DNA of 39,496 bases from Chroococcidiopsidaceae cyanobacterium CP_BM_ER_R8_30 (GTDB taxonomy: Bacteria > Cyanobacteriota > Cyanobacteriia > Cyanobacteriales > Chroococcidiopsidaceae). The stretch covers positions 1 to 39,496 of the forward strand of contig JAFASY010000310.1 in NCBI GenBank assembly GCA_019244235.1, given 5' to 3'. The notes below the pieces were generated by a model. The model worked only from the letters and a program-made list of their open reading frames with translations, did not search any database and had not been told where the DNA came from. The translations under genes and the position numbers were made by a program. Positions 1 to 7,426 of this stretch are shown here, in pieces (the first letter of the stretch is position 1; every line of letters starts with the position of its first letter).

Positions 1-582
1 CGATGCGAGAACGCAATTTACAACTTCTAGAGGTAGTACACCAGATGGAGAGCGCTTTTCCCAGGAACATTTATACCAGTGCTCATGATTGGGGTCAAGT
101 GCTCATGTTTGAGGGCTAAAGCTGCTAACCCTTCAGGTCATTTACCACTAACTCTTCGTATCCCGCTGCATTAGGATGGGCTCCATTGGTAGCCTCCGCT
201 CAGCCTCAGCTTGCCATCGCGACGCTAGTTCTGTACTCGTTTCACGACGGATGCCCAAGTTGTAATAAGTTACCGGGTACCCCTGCTGAGAAAGAGATAC
301 GCAGAGCCGTCCTGTCTATCCGAGATGAGTAGAGTCACCTGTTCCATTAATAAACGATTCACCAATAAAGCAAATCCTCACGTCTTTCATAGTTCTGGTA
401 TATCAAAGTGAGAGATTATTATTGCATTATCCCTGCTCCTGTTCGGGGTTCTATTGGCGTGAGTGTTCTCTGTCGTGGTGAATGTCTTACCTTACGATCT
501 AGGTCTTCAGTTAAGTGCAGTTTGGAATGCTCCAGGGCTATCATGCAGTTAGCATAATCTTAACAACTAGCTCAGCAGATGT
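1..582. other. Gene-poor flank, possible decayed coding remnant
   Basis: I see no convincing gene here. On the minus strand, 148-315 is a 55-codon open stretch ending in a stop at 148-150 and bounded upstream by an in-frame stop at 316-318. It encodes an Arg/Glu-rich tail (contains NLGIRRETSTELASRWQ) that has the feel of decayed mobile-element sequence, but I cannot assign a family. It has no start codon or ribosome site. The last ~40 bases (CATAAT at 553-558) may hold the hicBA promoter. Confidence 0.3.
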
Positions 583-786
583 ATGAAAATCAGAGCAATT
601 ATTCATCCAGCCGAGGAAGGCGGTTATTGGGCAGAGGTACCTGCACTTCCTGGCTGCATTACTGAAGGAGATACACTGGAGGAGGTGATGGCTAATTTAA
701 AGGATGCCATTGAAGGTTGGCTCGACGTTGCCAATAATCGGTCTGGCGTTGATTCAACTGATCAGATTGTCGAAATCGCCGTATGA
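583..786 (+). CDS. hicB: HicB-family antitoxin (short form)
   Basis: This is the antitoxin of a type II toxin-antitoxin pair. It is expected to bind and block HicA, an mRNA interferase. The 67-residue protein has the partial RNase-H fold signature of HicB: a first strand MKIRAIIHP, then EEGGYWAEVPALPGCITEGDT, then a helix with EEVMANLKDAIEGWL. It ends after this domain and has no C-terminal DNA-binding part, so any autoregulation would need another mechanism. The stop overlaps the start of the next gene by four bases (ATGA at 783-786), the usual sign of translational coupling. The order is antitoxin first. No strong Shine-Dalgarno is visible. Confidence 0.88.
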   Translation: MKIRAIIHPAEEGGYWAEVPALPGCITEGDTLEEVMANLKDAIEGWLDVANNRSGVDSTDQIVEIAV

Positions 787-992
787 AATCTATTTCCGGC
801 AAGCGATTCTGTAAGATTATGGAGCAAAAAGGGTGGGTTTTGCAAAGAATTACTGGCAGTCATCATATCTACGCAAATCCTGAAGTGAACCAAATTCTGT
901 CGGTTCCTGTTCACCGCAATCAAGATTTGAAAGTGGGAACCTTGAGAGCCTTGATGAAAATAGCTCAGCTATCCGAGGAAGATTTACTCTAA
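783..992 (+). CDS. hicA: HicA-family mRNA interferase toxin
   Basis: The 69-residue protein belongs to the HicA/YcfA family, small double-stranded-RNA-binding-fold toxins that cleave mRNA when freed from HicB. Visible marks are the N-terminal SGKRFCKIMEQKGW helix, the strand QRITGSHHIY carrying the catalytic histidine in the G-S-H-H motif, and the closing helix region GTLRALMKIAQLSEEDLL. Its length is normal and the catalytic site is intact. It overlaps hicB by four bases and ends about 480 bases before the next confident gene on the other strand. The pair may help keep this accessory region in the chromosome. Confidence 0.9.
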   Translation: MKSISGKRFCKIMEQKGWVLQRITGSHHIYANPEVNQILSVPVHRNQDLKVGTLRALMKIAQLSEEDLL

Positions 993-1208
993 CACTCTTC
1001 AATCATTCTAAATAAAGAAAAATTTTACCAAGATTTGAAAATGGCTGTGCCGTAGGTCTTCCCAGCAAGATTGTCTAACACATTCCTGTATTTATAGGCT
1101 TTTAGCAGAAATTCATGTTACGAAACGTTTCAGAAGTTACCCTTGCAAGGGTGATTGAAGAGCGTTAACGCGCTCTGTTCAAAGTTGAAAAGCAAAAACT
1201 ATGTAAAT
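993..1208. other. Intergenic stretch with three short palindromes
   Basis: No gene is visible. Three inverted repeats lie close together: GAAACGTTTC at 1122-1131, the perfect 14-mer ACCCTTGCAAGGGT at 1139-1152, and a hairpin AGAGCG/CGCTCT at 1159-1176 with a six-base loop. None is followed by a T run, so a classical terminator for hicA is not evident. They could be protein sites or processed RNA ends. Confidence 0.4.
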
Positions 1209-1224
1209 AGTGATATAGATCACA
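1209..1224 (+). promoter_or_regulatory. CRP-like operator
   Basis: AGTGATATAGATCACA is a perfect inverted repeat (GTGAT, four bases, ATCAC) matching nine of the ten half-site bases of the CRP consensus TGTGA-N6-TCACA. Its centre, 1216.5, is 41.5 bases before a start site near 1258 inferred from the -10 box. That is the class II activator spacing. Cyanobacteria carry CRP-family regulators such as SyCRP1. Confidence 0.5.
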
Positions 1225-1245
1225 ATCACGAACAGTGCACCTCCC

Positions 1246-1265
1246 TATAGTAGTACGCATGTACT
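1246..1265 (+). promoter_or_regulatory. -10 box abutting a LexA-like operator
   Basis: TATAGT at 1246-1251 is a good -10 hexamer. Directly after it, 1252-1265 reads AGTACGCATGTACT, which fits the LexA-box consensus proposed for cyanobacteria (RGTACNNNDGTWCB) at every position. The box would cover the transcription start, so bound LexA should block the promoter. No good -35 hexamer is seen, consistent with activator dependence. Confidence 0.5.
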
Positions 1266-1285
1266 TAATTGGAGGTGAGCAGATT

Positions 1286-1360
1286 ATGCATGATAACGAA
1301 TTGAGTCAAACTAGTGAAGTTGTTGAACTGTTCATCAGCTTGGCTATTGCTGAATCGTGA
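1286..1360 (+). CDS. 24-residue short ORF with strong ribosome site
   Basis: A 24-codon frame begins with MHDNELSQ and ends ELFISLAIAES. It is preceded by GGAGGTGAG at 1271-1279, one of the best Shine-Dalgarno sequences in the window, six bases before the ATG. It lies about 28 bases after the inferred start of transcription from the CRP/LexA-like promoter. The peptide is acidic at first and mildly hydrophobic at the end. I do not recognise it. It could be a small SOS-induced peptide, a leader peptide, or the remaining head of a broken gene. The transcript points at the 3' end of the opposing gene at 1477-2064, so read-through would be antisense to it. Confidence 0.4.
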   Translation: MHDNELSQTSEVVELFISLAIAES

Positions 1361-1476
1361 ATGGGTTCCAGCTAACATAGTAAACCAGGCAGTTTTTCCA
1401 GATCAGGCGCAAACCCACCTTGAGCTGCTCATAAATCAGATGACAGGCAGTTTCCAGCCTGCCTCTATCTATAGGA

Positions 1477-2064
1477 TCAGCTTGTGTACCAATACCCATC
1501 AAGGGCATGCCACATGGCAGCACTCATCATCGTGCAGGCAGTGCGACTACGAGCGTAGTCTGCCTCATCAAGCTGGTGGAGCTTCTCGGCAAGAAACTCC
1601 ACCTCGCTTGTGTTATCAGCATGGACATCAAAGTACTTCCAGCTTGAGTCATCCCCTAGGTGGCGATAGTGAGTTGCAAGACCATCCAACTTTGCACGGG
1701 CCGTTCGAGGCTGCTGGGACTCGAAGGCATACAGCGCTCCCAGGCACTCTGGATGACCAGAGAACAAATTCCTCGCGATGTTTACTAGCGTCTTTGTCTG
1801 AGTCAGAGGCGATTCATTGCGGGCTTGGAGCGACTCTACGAACCGATTCCATAGAGAGTGGTGAAAGCGCTCTTCTTCAGAGTATTCTGGTTCATTTGCC
1901 TGATTCCAGCCCTCTGGTATGGTACCAATCAACTCGGCGTAGTCCGCAGCATATCGCTGCAGCTTCTCAAGAGGTAACGTTCCGTTCGACCAGGCTGTGT
2001 AAAAGGGGTGGTTGTTCAGGTCAAACATCCCCACTAAATGGCTTAGCTCTCCAATTCTATCCAT
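1477..2064 (-). CDS. CADD/TenA-like haem-oxygenase-fold protein
   Basis: The 195-residue all-helical protein resembles the CADD/PqqC-like family of haem-oxygenase-fold dimetal proteins. Some members make p-aminobenzoate for folate by sacrificing their own tyrosine, and others oxidise small substrates. Typical blocks are NHPFYTAWSNGTLPLEKLQRYAADY near the N-terminus, the HH-containing helix, LGALYAFESQQPRTARAKLDGL, and YFDVHADN. In most relatives the last block continues with Asp and a second His as metal ligands. Here it reads HADNTSEVEF, and the second His is not evident, so the metal site may be altered. The start at 2064 is supported by TTGGAGCGAC before the ATG. It stands alone and has no clear link to the cluster. 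Confidence 0.72.
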   Translation of the reverse strand: MDRIGELSHLVGMFDLNNHPFYTAWSNGTLPLEKLQRYAADYAELIGTIPEGWNQANEPEYSEEERFHHSLWNRFVESLQARNESPLTQTKTLVNIARNLFSGHPECLGALYAFESQQPRTARAKLDGLATHYRHLGDDSSWKYFDVHADNTSEVEFLAEKLHQLDEADYARSRTACTMMSAAMWHALDGYWYTS

Positions 2065-2703
2065 GTCGCTCCAATTTATTACTCACAACAGCTAAAGCAT
2101 CGTCCTCTGCTTAACGCAGTTCAAGGTAGCCTTAACCTAGCTTCAAGCTTAATTTAAAATTAAATATACTGTATTTTGATAAATTTACATAATTATAACT
2201 CCATTGCCGCTTTTCTGCCATCATCCAGATGATGAAGAATTGACAGAAGTTTTTCCAGACAATGCTTCAGAAAATTTTCTGTAACATCAAGTATAAAAAG
2301 TCAATCAAACTTAAAATACTGGCGAAATATTGGGCTAAGACTAAAAATCGGTACAAGTATTTATCCCCTCAACCGTTATTTGATTCTTCGTCTGAATCCT
2401 GTCTAGAGGTACAGCCAAATGCTTATCCAAATCTGCTGTAAACCATGAGATATAGAAGAATTAAGACCGGGGATCATCAAAATCGAAGGGAAATAGCAGA
2501 AAGTTTTTATGTTTTCTGCCTAGAGTCATATTGCCGTTGCCTGTAGAGCAGAAGATAATTTAAGTAAGAATACTTGGGGGGACAACTTTAGGTAGTTTTG
2601 CAACTGCATACTTTGGCTACTTTTTGTAGACTTTTGTAAACCCATTAAGGTTCCTAGTTTAATCTTCGCTTTTTCAAAAGCTTTTGCATCAAGAGGTTTC
2701 ACA
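2065..2703. other. AT-rich intergenic region
   Basis: No convincing gene is seen. The first ~120 bases should hold the promoter of the CADD-like gene, which is read leftwards. A 59-codon Lys-rich frame (2262-2441, plus) and a 69-codon minus frame (2526-2735) exist, but neither has a good ribosome site or a recognisable sequence. AAGAGGTT at 2690-2697 is the ribosome site of the next gene. Confidence 0.5.
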
Positions 2704-2979
2704 ATGAGGACGATACAAGTAATTCGGTGTCCCAACTGCGGCAGCGAGGCTGAACGACACTATCTCCTAAGCAGTCGCCTGACTCGGACACAATGCCCAA
2801 GCTGTGACTACCTAATGGTCACTTGTTCCCGCACTGGCAGAGTAATAGAGGCTTACGCCCCTGGGATCTATCCTAGCGCCGTAGTTTCGATGCCCGGAGT
2901 TGTCCACAAGCCGCATCCGCTTCTAAGCCACGAGAGAAACGGACGCTCACAGCAATCTGTTGCTGCTTCAGGACGTTAG
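2704..2979 (+). CDS. Small zinc-ribbon protein, conserved in cyanobacteria
   Basis: The 91-residue protein opens with a four-cysteine zinc ribbon: CPNCG near residue 9 and CPSCD near residue 31. [17 protein letters not shown] follows. Short proteins with this layout are common in cyanobacteria; their function is unknown to me, though automatic annotation often labels them helicase-like. The start is supported by AAGAGGTT eight bases upstream. The last 107 bases run through the 3' end of rlmN on the opposite strand, so the two convergent genes overlap. The tail after about residue 57 is Pro/His/Ser-rich and may be less conserved. Confidence 0.75.
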   Translation: MRTIQVIRCPNCGSEAERHYLLSSRLTRTQCPSCDYLMVTCSRTGRVIEAYAPGIYPSAVVSMPGVVHKPHPLLSHERNGRSQQSVAASGR

Positions 2980-3943
2980 CAAAAGCCTGGATGCGACGGG
3001 AGGCTGGGCGTTGGTAGTCAGCCTCCCGAATGGGATTATAGGGAATTAGATTAACGTGACTCTGAAAACCACGTAGCATTTGAGCCAATTCGGCTGCTTG
3101 CTCTGGTAAGTCATTGACTCCAGCCAAGAGAATGTATTCAAAAGTAACGCGGCGACTCGTTGCTTGCACGTATGCCCGGCATTCAGCTAGTAAATCTTTT
3201 AAGGGGTATCGGTGAGCACTAGGAATGAGCTGTTCTCGCAGGACTTGATTAGAGGCATGGAGACTGACAGCAAGAGTGATTTGTAATTGGTGTTGAGCCA
3301 AGTCGAGAATTCGTCCAGGAATGCCAACGGTAGAGAGGGTCATATTTCGCTGCCCAATGCCCACATCTTGGTTGAGTGATTGAATAGCTGGAAGTACATT
3401 GTCTAAATTCAGCAATGGCTCTCCCATACCCATAAAGACTATGTGACTGACACGCCTTTGGAAGTCTTCTTGGACACTCAACACCTGATCGATAATTTCG
3501 TGGCGTGCCACGTTGCGGCTAAAACCTTCCTTACCTGTAGCGCAGAAACTGCACGCCATAGGGCAGCCTACCTGAGTAGAGACACAAACAGTTAAGCGCT
3601 TTTCGGTAGGGATGCCAACAGTTTCAATAATTTGACCATCTGCGAGTTGCAGGAGATACTTCACGGTGCCATCAGGGGCAACAGAGCGGTGGTGGAGGTT
3701 TGAGCGACCAATCTCCACATCTGTCAGGGCAGAACGCCACTGTTTAGGGAAGACAGAAATTTCAGAAAAGTGTCTTACACCCTTTTGATAAATCCACTCG
3801 TGCAGCTGACGCCCCCGATAAGCTGGCTGCCCTTGCTGCTGTACCCAAGTGGTTAACTCTGCCAGAGTTGCTCCCAAAAGAGGATTCAAGGCACGATCAG
3901 GTTGAGATTGCTCCCGTATTTGATTATTGGCGGCGGTTACCAT
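2873..3943 (-). CDS. rlmN: Dual-specificity RNA methyltransferase RlmN
   Basis: This radical-SAM enzyme methylates C2 of A2503 in 23S rRNA and of A37 in some tRNAs, which improves decoding accuracy. At 356 residues it has normal length. The radical-SAM cysteine motif is clear in [13 protein letters not shown] (C-x3-C-x2-C), followed by the family blocks [13 protein letters not shown] and STVGIPGRI. The C-terminal [13 protein letters not shown] holds the second catalytic cysteine that forms the methyl-carrying intermediate. It is a housekeeping gene and marks the edge of the cluster. Its promoter must lie in the ~50 bases before 3943 or within the fabH remnant just upstream. Confidence 0.96.
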   Translation of the reverse strand: MVTAANNQIREQSQPDRALNPLLGATLAELTTWVQQQGQPAYRGRQLHEWIYQKGVRHFSEISVFPKQWRSALTDVEIGRSNLHHRSVAPDGTVKYLLQLADGQIIETVGIPTEKRLTVCVSTQVGCPMACSFCATGKEGFSRNVARHEIIDQVLSVQEDFQRRVSHIVFMGMGEPLLNLDNVLPAIQSLNQDVGIGQRNMTLSTVGIPGRILDLAQHQLQITLAVSLHASNQVLREQLIPSAHRYPLKDLLAECRAYVQATSRRVTFEYILLAGVNDLPEQAAELAQMLRGFQSHVNLIPYNPIREADYQRPASRRIQAFANVLKQQQIAVSVRFSRGLEADAACGQLRASKLRR

Positions 3944-3992
3944 AGCAAGACAGTGGAAACCAAAGTGGATATACTACGACGTTAACTTACTT

Positions 3993-4106
3993 TCACTCGT
4001 CAGAAGTGACTACCACCTGGCTAAGTTGACGGTTATCCAGGTAAGTGGTAGGAACCGCAGAACCTGTCCCCGTCAAAATGATTCCTGGTACTATTGGTAA
4101 CTCCAT
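3993..4106 (-). pseudogene. fabH: 5' fragment of fabH (KAS III), truncated
   Basis: A 37-codon frame encodes ILTGTGSAVPTTYLDNRQL, then SQVVVTSDE and a stop. This is the N-terminus of beta-ketoacyl-ACP synthase III, in which SDE is normally followed by Trp. Here the next codon is TGA, one base from TGG. After it only ~50 bases remain before rlmN, so the rest of the ~330-residue enzyme is gone. It lies 49 bases downstream of the acyl carrier protein gene on the same strand. A KAS II, ACP, KAS III gene set probably once stood here and lost its last gene at a deletion or rearrangement boundary next to rlmN. Confidence 0.75.
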
Positions 4107-4155
4107 CGTTTTGTACTCTAAATACTCGTGGTAGTCAAAGTTCTTTTGAGGTTGT

Positions 4156-4575
4156 TCAAGTTGCAATCTGACTAATGTAATCGACAGCCTGTTGAACCAT
4201 CACAAGTTTTTCAGCTTCTACATCCGGAATTTCAACTTTGAAAGCTTCCTCCATAGCGATGATGATTTCTAGCATCTCTAAGGAATCTGCTCCTAAATCA
4301 TTATTAAAATTTGCTAAACAAGTAACTTGCTCTGGTTGTATTTCTAGCTTATCTATAACAATATCTCGTATTTTTAGAAAAATCTCCTCTTTTTTTAAAT
4401 GCTCGTACTCAATCGCTGTTTTAATTTCTCCCATTAGCTTAACTATATCTTTCAATACAACTACAATACGCTGATAGCATTGGGCATCATATTCATTTAA
4501 AGGTCTGCCCTGGCGAACTTTGAACCAGTTTTTACAGATTTGATAACTATTAAAGTGAAAGACAGATTTTTCCAT
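4156..4575 (-). CDS. Acyl carrier protein with unusual N-terminal extension
   Basis: Residues ~60-137 form an ordinary acyl carrier protein. The phosphopantetheine serine is in LGADSLEMLEI, and the helix EEAFKVEIPD follows. It would carry growing or modified acyl chains for the KAS II encoded just upstream. Residues ~9-53 (YQICKNWFKVRQGRPLNEYD, then QRIVVVLKDIVKLM) resemble a C-terminal segment I know from large cyanobacterial type ISP restriction-modification proteins, not from carrier proteins. The start at 4575 is supported by AAAGG nine bases upstream. An internal Met at residue 48 would give a near-normal ACP but has a poorer site. The extension could be a protein-interaction module or a chance fusion. 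Confidence 0.85.
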   Translation of the reverse strand: MEKSVFHFNSYQICKNWFKVRQGRPLNEYDAQCYQRIVVVLKDIVKLMGEIKTAIEYEHLKKEEIFLKIRDIVIDKLEIQPEQVTCLANFNNDLGADSLEMLEIIIAMEEAFKVEIPDVEAEKLVMVQQAVDYISQIAT

Positions 4576-4804
4576 ACTATACCTTTAAAACAGTGTTAAT
4601 TATCGCTAAAATTGCTTCCATACCTTTTTAGATGGCATGTTTTTCATCCAACTTCAAAAACAACGAATATACTTTAGTATCTGGCTAATGCCAAAGTTAT
4701 TTTTTGAAAACTTTATTGCTCTGACATCTATATCATTTGTTATTTGCAAATATCTGATATAGCAGTTTTTATGCTAATAACAAGAGGTGGCTTTATAAGC
4801 CTCA

Positions 4805-6061
4805 TTACTCCTCTAATTTTTTAAAGCAGAGGGTAACATTGTGACCTCCGAAACCAAAGGAATTAGAAAGAGCAATGTTGACTTGCTGAGTCCGGCTTTC
4901 TGTTGGAACATAATCCAAGTCGCAGTTTGGATCTGGTTGCTCTAGATTGATCGTCGGTGGAATTTGATCTGTAGCTAGTGTCATAACTGTTGCAACAGCC
5001 TCGATACCTCCAGAGCCGCCTAAGAGATGTCCAGTCATCGATTTAGTGGAACTAATGGGAATCGCAAAGGCATTGTCTCCTAGAGCTTTCTTAATGGCTA
5101 AAGTTTCGATAACGTCGTTGATAGGAGTGCCAGTACCATGGGCATTGATGTAGCTTACAGAGTTGGGGAACAAGCCAGCGTCTTTTAGGGCTAACTCCAT
5201 GGCTCTAGCCGCTCCCTCCCCACCAGGAGTTGGAGTAGTCATGTGGTAAGCGTCACAAGTCAAACCATAGCCAACAATTTCTGCATAGATATGGGTGACC
5301 CCACGGTTCAAAGCATGCTCCAGTTCTTCTAGTAGTAAGATACCCGCTCCCTCTCCCATCACAAACCCATCTCGCTCTTGGTCAAACGGGCGCGAGGCAC
5401 CTGTAGGTTCCTCATTTCTAGTTGATAGTGCCCTAGCAGTTGCAAATCCAGCCACAGACAGAGGTGTAATCGCTGCTTCCGTACCACCACAGATCATTGC
5501 CTGAGCGTAACCATGTTGAATTAGGCGAAAGGCCTCCCCAATAGCATTAGACCCCGCAGCACAAGCCGTAACAGTACAGGATGATGGTCCTTTGGCACCT
5601 GTGTGGATTGCTGTTTGTCCGGCAGCCATATTGGCAATCATCATAGGAATCGTAAAAGCACTGCAACGGTTGGGACCCTGAGTCAGTAAGATTTTGTGTT
5701 GTTCCTCTATAACATTGAGGCTGCCGATGCCATTACCAATTATTACCCCAACCTGAGCGGCATTGAGGTCATTGATTGTAAACCTGGCATCGGCGATCGC
5801 TTGAGCACTTGCACAAACTGCAAAAGAGGCAAAGCGAGCCATGCGTTTAGCATCCTTTGGCTTTAAATAATCACTGGGGTCGAAGTTTTTGACTTCTCCC
5901 GCAATTCTACAAGCATGGCTCGATGCATCAAACAAAGTAATGGCTCCAATGCCACTACGTCCCTGAAGGAGCCCCTGCCAGTATTCTGTTACTGTGTTTC
6001 CCAAGGGGGTAATGGCTCCTAAACCTGTGACGACTACTCGCTTTAATTCAAGGCTAACCAT
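4805..6061 (-). CDS. fabF: Beta-ketoacyl-ACP synthase II
   Basis: This condensing enzyme elongates acyl-ACP with malonyl-ACP. The 418-residue protein has the complete Cys-His-His triad: TACAAGSNAIGEA near residue 168, NAHGTGTPINDVIET, and TGHLLGGSGGIEA. The start VVVTGLGAITPLG and the end NSFGFGGHNVTLCF are typical. It sits between DAHP synthase and the acyl carrier protein on the same strand. With that ACP and the fabH remnant it forms a small dedicated fatty-acid set, probably serving the lipid part of the cluster product; a housekeeping role cannot be excluded. The spacing to the ACP gene is 229 bases, so a separate promoter there is possible. Confidence 0.95.
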   Translation of the reverse strand: MVSLELKRVVVTGLGAITPLGNTVTEYWQGLLQGRSGIGAITLFDASSHACRIAGEVKNFDPSDYLKPKDAKRMARFASFAVCASAQAIADARFTINDLNAAQVGVIIGNGIGSLNVIEEQHKILLTQGPNRCSAFTIPMMIANMAAGQTAIHTGAKGPSSCTVTACAAGSNAIGEAFRLIQHGYAQAMICGGTEAAITPLSVAGFATARALSTRNEEPTGASRPFDQERDGFVMGEGAGILLLEELEHALNRGVTHIYAEIVGYGLTCDAYHMTTPTPGGEGAARAMELALKDAGLFPNSVSYINAHGTGTPINDVIETLAIKKALGDNAFAIPISSTKSMTGHLLGGSGGIEAVATVMTLATDQIPPTINLEQPDPNCDLDYVPTESRTQQVNIALSNSFGFGGHNVTLCFKKLEE

Positions 6062-6186
6062 GATTCAGTTCTGCAAAAACTTTTGGATTGTTTTGAAGAA
6101 TTGGACTAGGGACAATTTTGTCTAAAGTCCAATGGCACTAAGATGAACCTGAGCTACGGATTTAAGGTTTCAAAGCTTTATTCAAC

Positions 6187-6215
6187 GTTGAAATGGGGCT
6201 TAGCCCCATTTCAAC
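6187..6215 (-). other. 13-bp perfect hairpin with the stop codon as its loop
   Basis: On the minus strand the end of the DAHP synthase message reads GTTGAAATGGGGC, TAA, GCCCCATTTCAAC. The 13-base arms pair perfectly and the three-base loop is the stop codon. No T run follows, so it is not a classical terminator. It may slow ribosomes, protect the 3' end, or set the ratio between this gene and fabF downstream. Confidence 0.7.
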
Positions 6216-7291
6216 ACCTTTGGCAACATTGGCGTTGCTATTGAAGGAGGTGTTTTAGTCCAGCGACCAAAGAATTGTCCTAAGGGAGCCATCTCCTGCA
6301 TTAACTTTTCAAATCCCTCTAGTGTTAGAGACTGAGGCCCATCTGAAAGTGCAAGACTCGGATTGGGGTGAACCTCAATCATCAGGGAATCTGCTCCAGC
6401 TGCAATCGATGCCATTGCCATACTTGGCACAAACTCTGAGAAGCCAGTGGCGTGACTAGGATCGATCATGACCGGCAAGTGAGTAAGCGTTCGCAATACT
6501 GGGATTGCAGATAGATCGAGAGTATTCCTCGTATGTTGTCGATCAAAAGTGCGAATTCCTCGTTCGCACAAAATTACATTGGGGTTGCCTGCTGCCAAAA
6601 TGTACTCAGCTGCCATCAGCCAATCTTCAATTGTGGCTGAAAGTCCGCGTTTTAGGAGAACTGGCTTACCAAAGGCACCTACTTTCTTTAGTAACGAGAA
6701 ATTCTGCATATTCCTTGCCCCGATTTGCACTACATCAGCTATAGAGGCAACCTTTTCCAGGTCTGATGTATCCATAACTTCTGTAATAATTCCTAAACCT
6801 GTAACTTCGCGAGCATTAGCCAACAAGTCTAAAGCACTCTCACCGTGACCCTGGAAAGCATAAGGTGAGGTACGAGGCTTATAGGCTCCTCCTCGGAGAA
6901 ACTGTGCTCCTGCTGCCTTTACTCTCTGTGCTGTTTCTACAATCATCTGTTCGTTTTCTACAGAACAGGGTCCAGCCACTAGAACTATAGGATGGTTTTG
7001 ACCAAAAGTTACAGGTCCATTGGGTGTTGGTACAACTACCTCACTAGGTTCGCCATAACGAAATTCTAAAGAAGCCTTTTTAAAAGGCTTTTTCACTCGT
7101 ATAACCTGCTCGATAAAAGGGCTTAGATTTTGAATTTGCTTTGGGTCAATCTCTGCCGTTTCACCTAACAAACCAATCACCACTTTGTGGCTACCTAATA
7201 ATTTTTCTGGTATTACGTTCCAATAGCAAAGTTCTTTGCTGATTCGCTCAACTTCTCCTGCTGGACTGTCAGATTTCATGACAACAATCAT
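6200..7291 (-). CDS. aroF: DAHP synthase, type I beta, with N-terminal regulatory-like domain
   Basis: 3-Deoxy-7-phosphoheptulonate synthase joins phosphoenolpyruvate and erythrose 4-phosphate, the first step to chorismate, Phe and Tyr. The 363-residue protein starts with a ~70-residue ferredoxin-like domain (MIVVMKSDSPAGEVERI) as in Thermotoga-type enzymes. The barrel then shows LVAGPCSVE, GAYKPRTSPYAFQG, LLKRGLSAT and MIDPSHATG. The start follows AGAGGA. Its place among cluster genes, together with an aromatic amino acid hydroxylase and a CmlA homologue, suggests it raises the supply of aromatic precursors for the NRPS. Such pathway-linked copies are known in other cyanobacterial clusters, for example scytonemin. 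Confidence 0.93.
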   Translation of the reverse strand: MIVVMKSDSPAGEVERISKELCYWNVIPEKLLGSHKVVIGLLGETAEIDPKQIQNLSPFIEQVIRVKKPFKKASLEFRYGEPSEVVVPTPNGPVTFGQNHPIVLVAGPCSVENEQMIVETAQRVKAAGAQFLRGGAYKPRTSPYAFQGHGESALDLLANAREVTGLGIITEVMDTSDLEKVASIADVVQIGARNMQNFSLLKKVGAFGKPVLLKRGLSATIEDWLMAAEYILAAGNPNVILCERGIRTFDRQHTRNTLDLSAIPVLRTLTHLPVMIDPSHATGFSEFVPSMAMASIAAGADSLMIEVHPNPSLALSDGPQSLTLEGFEKLMQEMAPLGQFFGRWTKTPPSIATPMLPKVLKWG

Positions 7292-7426
7292 TTTTCAAAA
7301 TCCTCTTACAACTAATAGGTTTTTGATAGGTTACTAACTGGGGCACCCAATGTTTCAGTGTCGTAAGCGTATCAACAAGACTCTGTTCTGGAACCCCATC
7401 TAACTTTTCAACACTACTCTTCAAAG

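Noticed and set aside
1122-1176. A CRISPR or tandem-repeat array suggested by the closely spaced palindromes
   Set aside because: The palindromes differ in sequence and do not recur at regular spacing.
1445-1464. Hairpin AGGCAG/CTGCCT after the CADD-like gene as a terminator
   Set aside because: The stem is only six pairs, the loop is long and no T run follows on either strand.
1314-2114. A 266-codon plus-strand frame covering the CADD-like gene
   Set aside because: It is antisense to a recognisable protein gene with a good ribosome site, has low-complexity Ser/His-rich sequence and no ribosome site of its own.
2262-2441. A 59-codon Lys-rich plus-strand frame (MLQKIFCNIKYKK...)
   Set aside because: Weak ribosome site, no recognisable sequence and an AT-rich setting where such frames arise by chance.
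2526-2735. A 69-codon minus-strand frame
   Set aside because: It overlaps the start and ribosome site of the zinc-ribbon gene and shows no family features.
7292-7426. A ~45-codon open stretch (minus) between desaturase and DAHP synthase
   Set aside because: It has no ATG or ribosome site, overlaps both neighbours and resembles nothing I know; probably chance.
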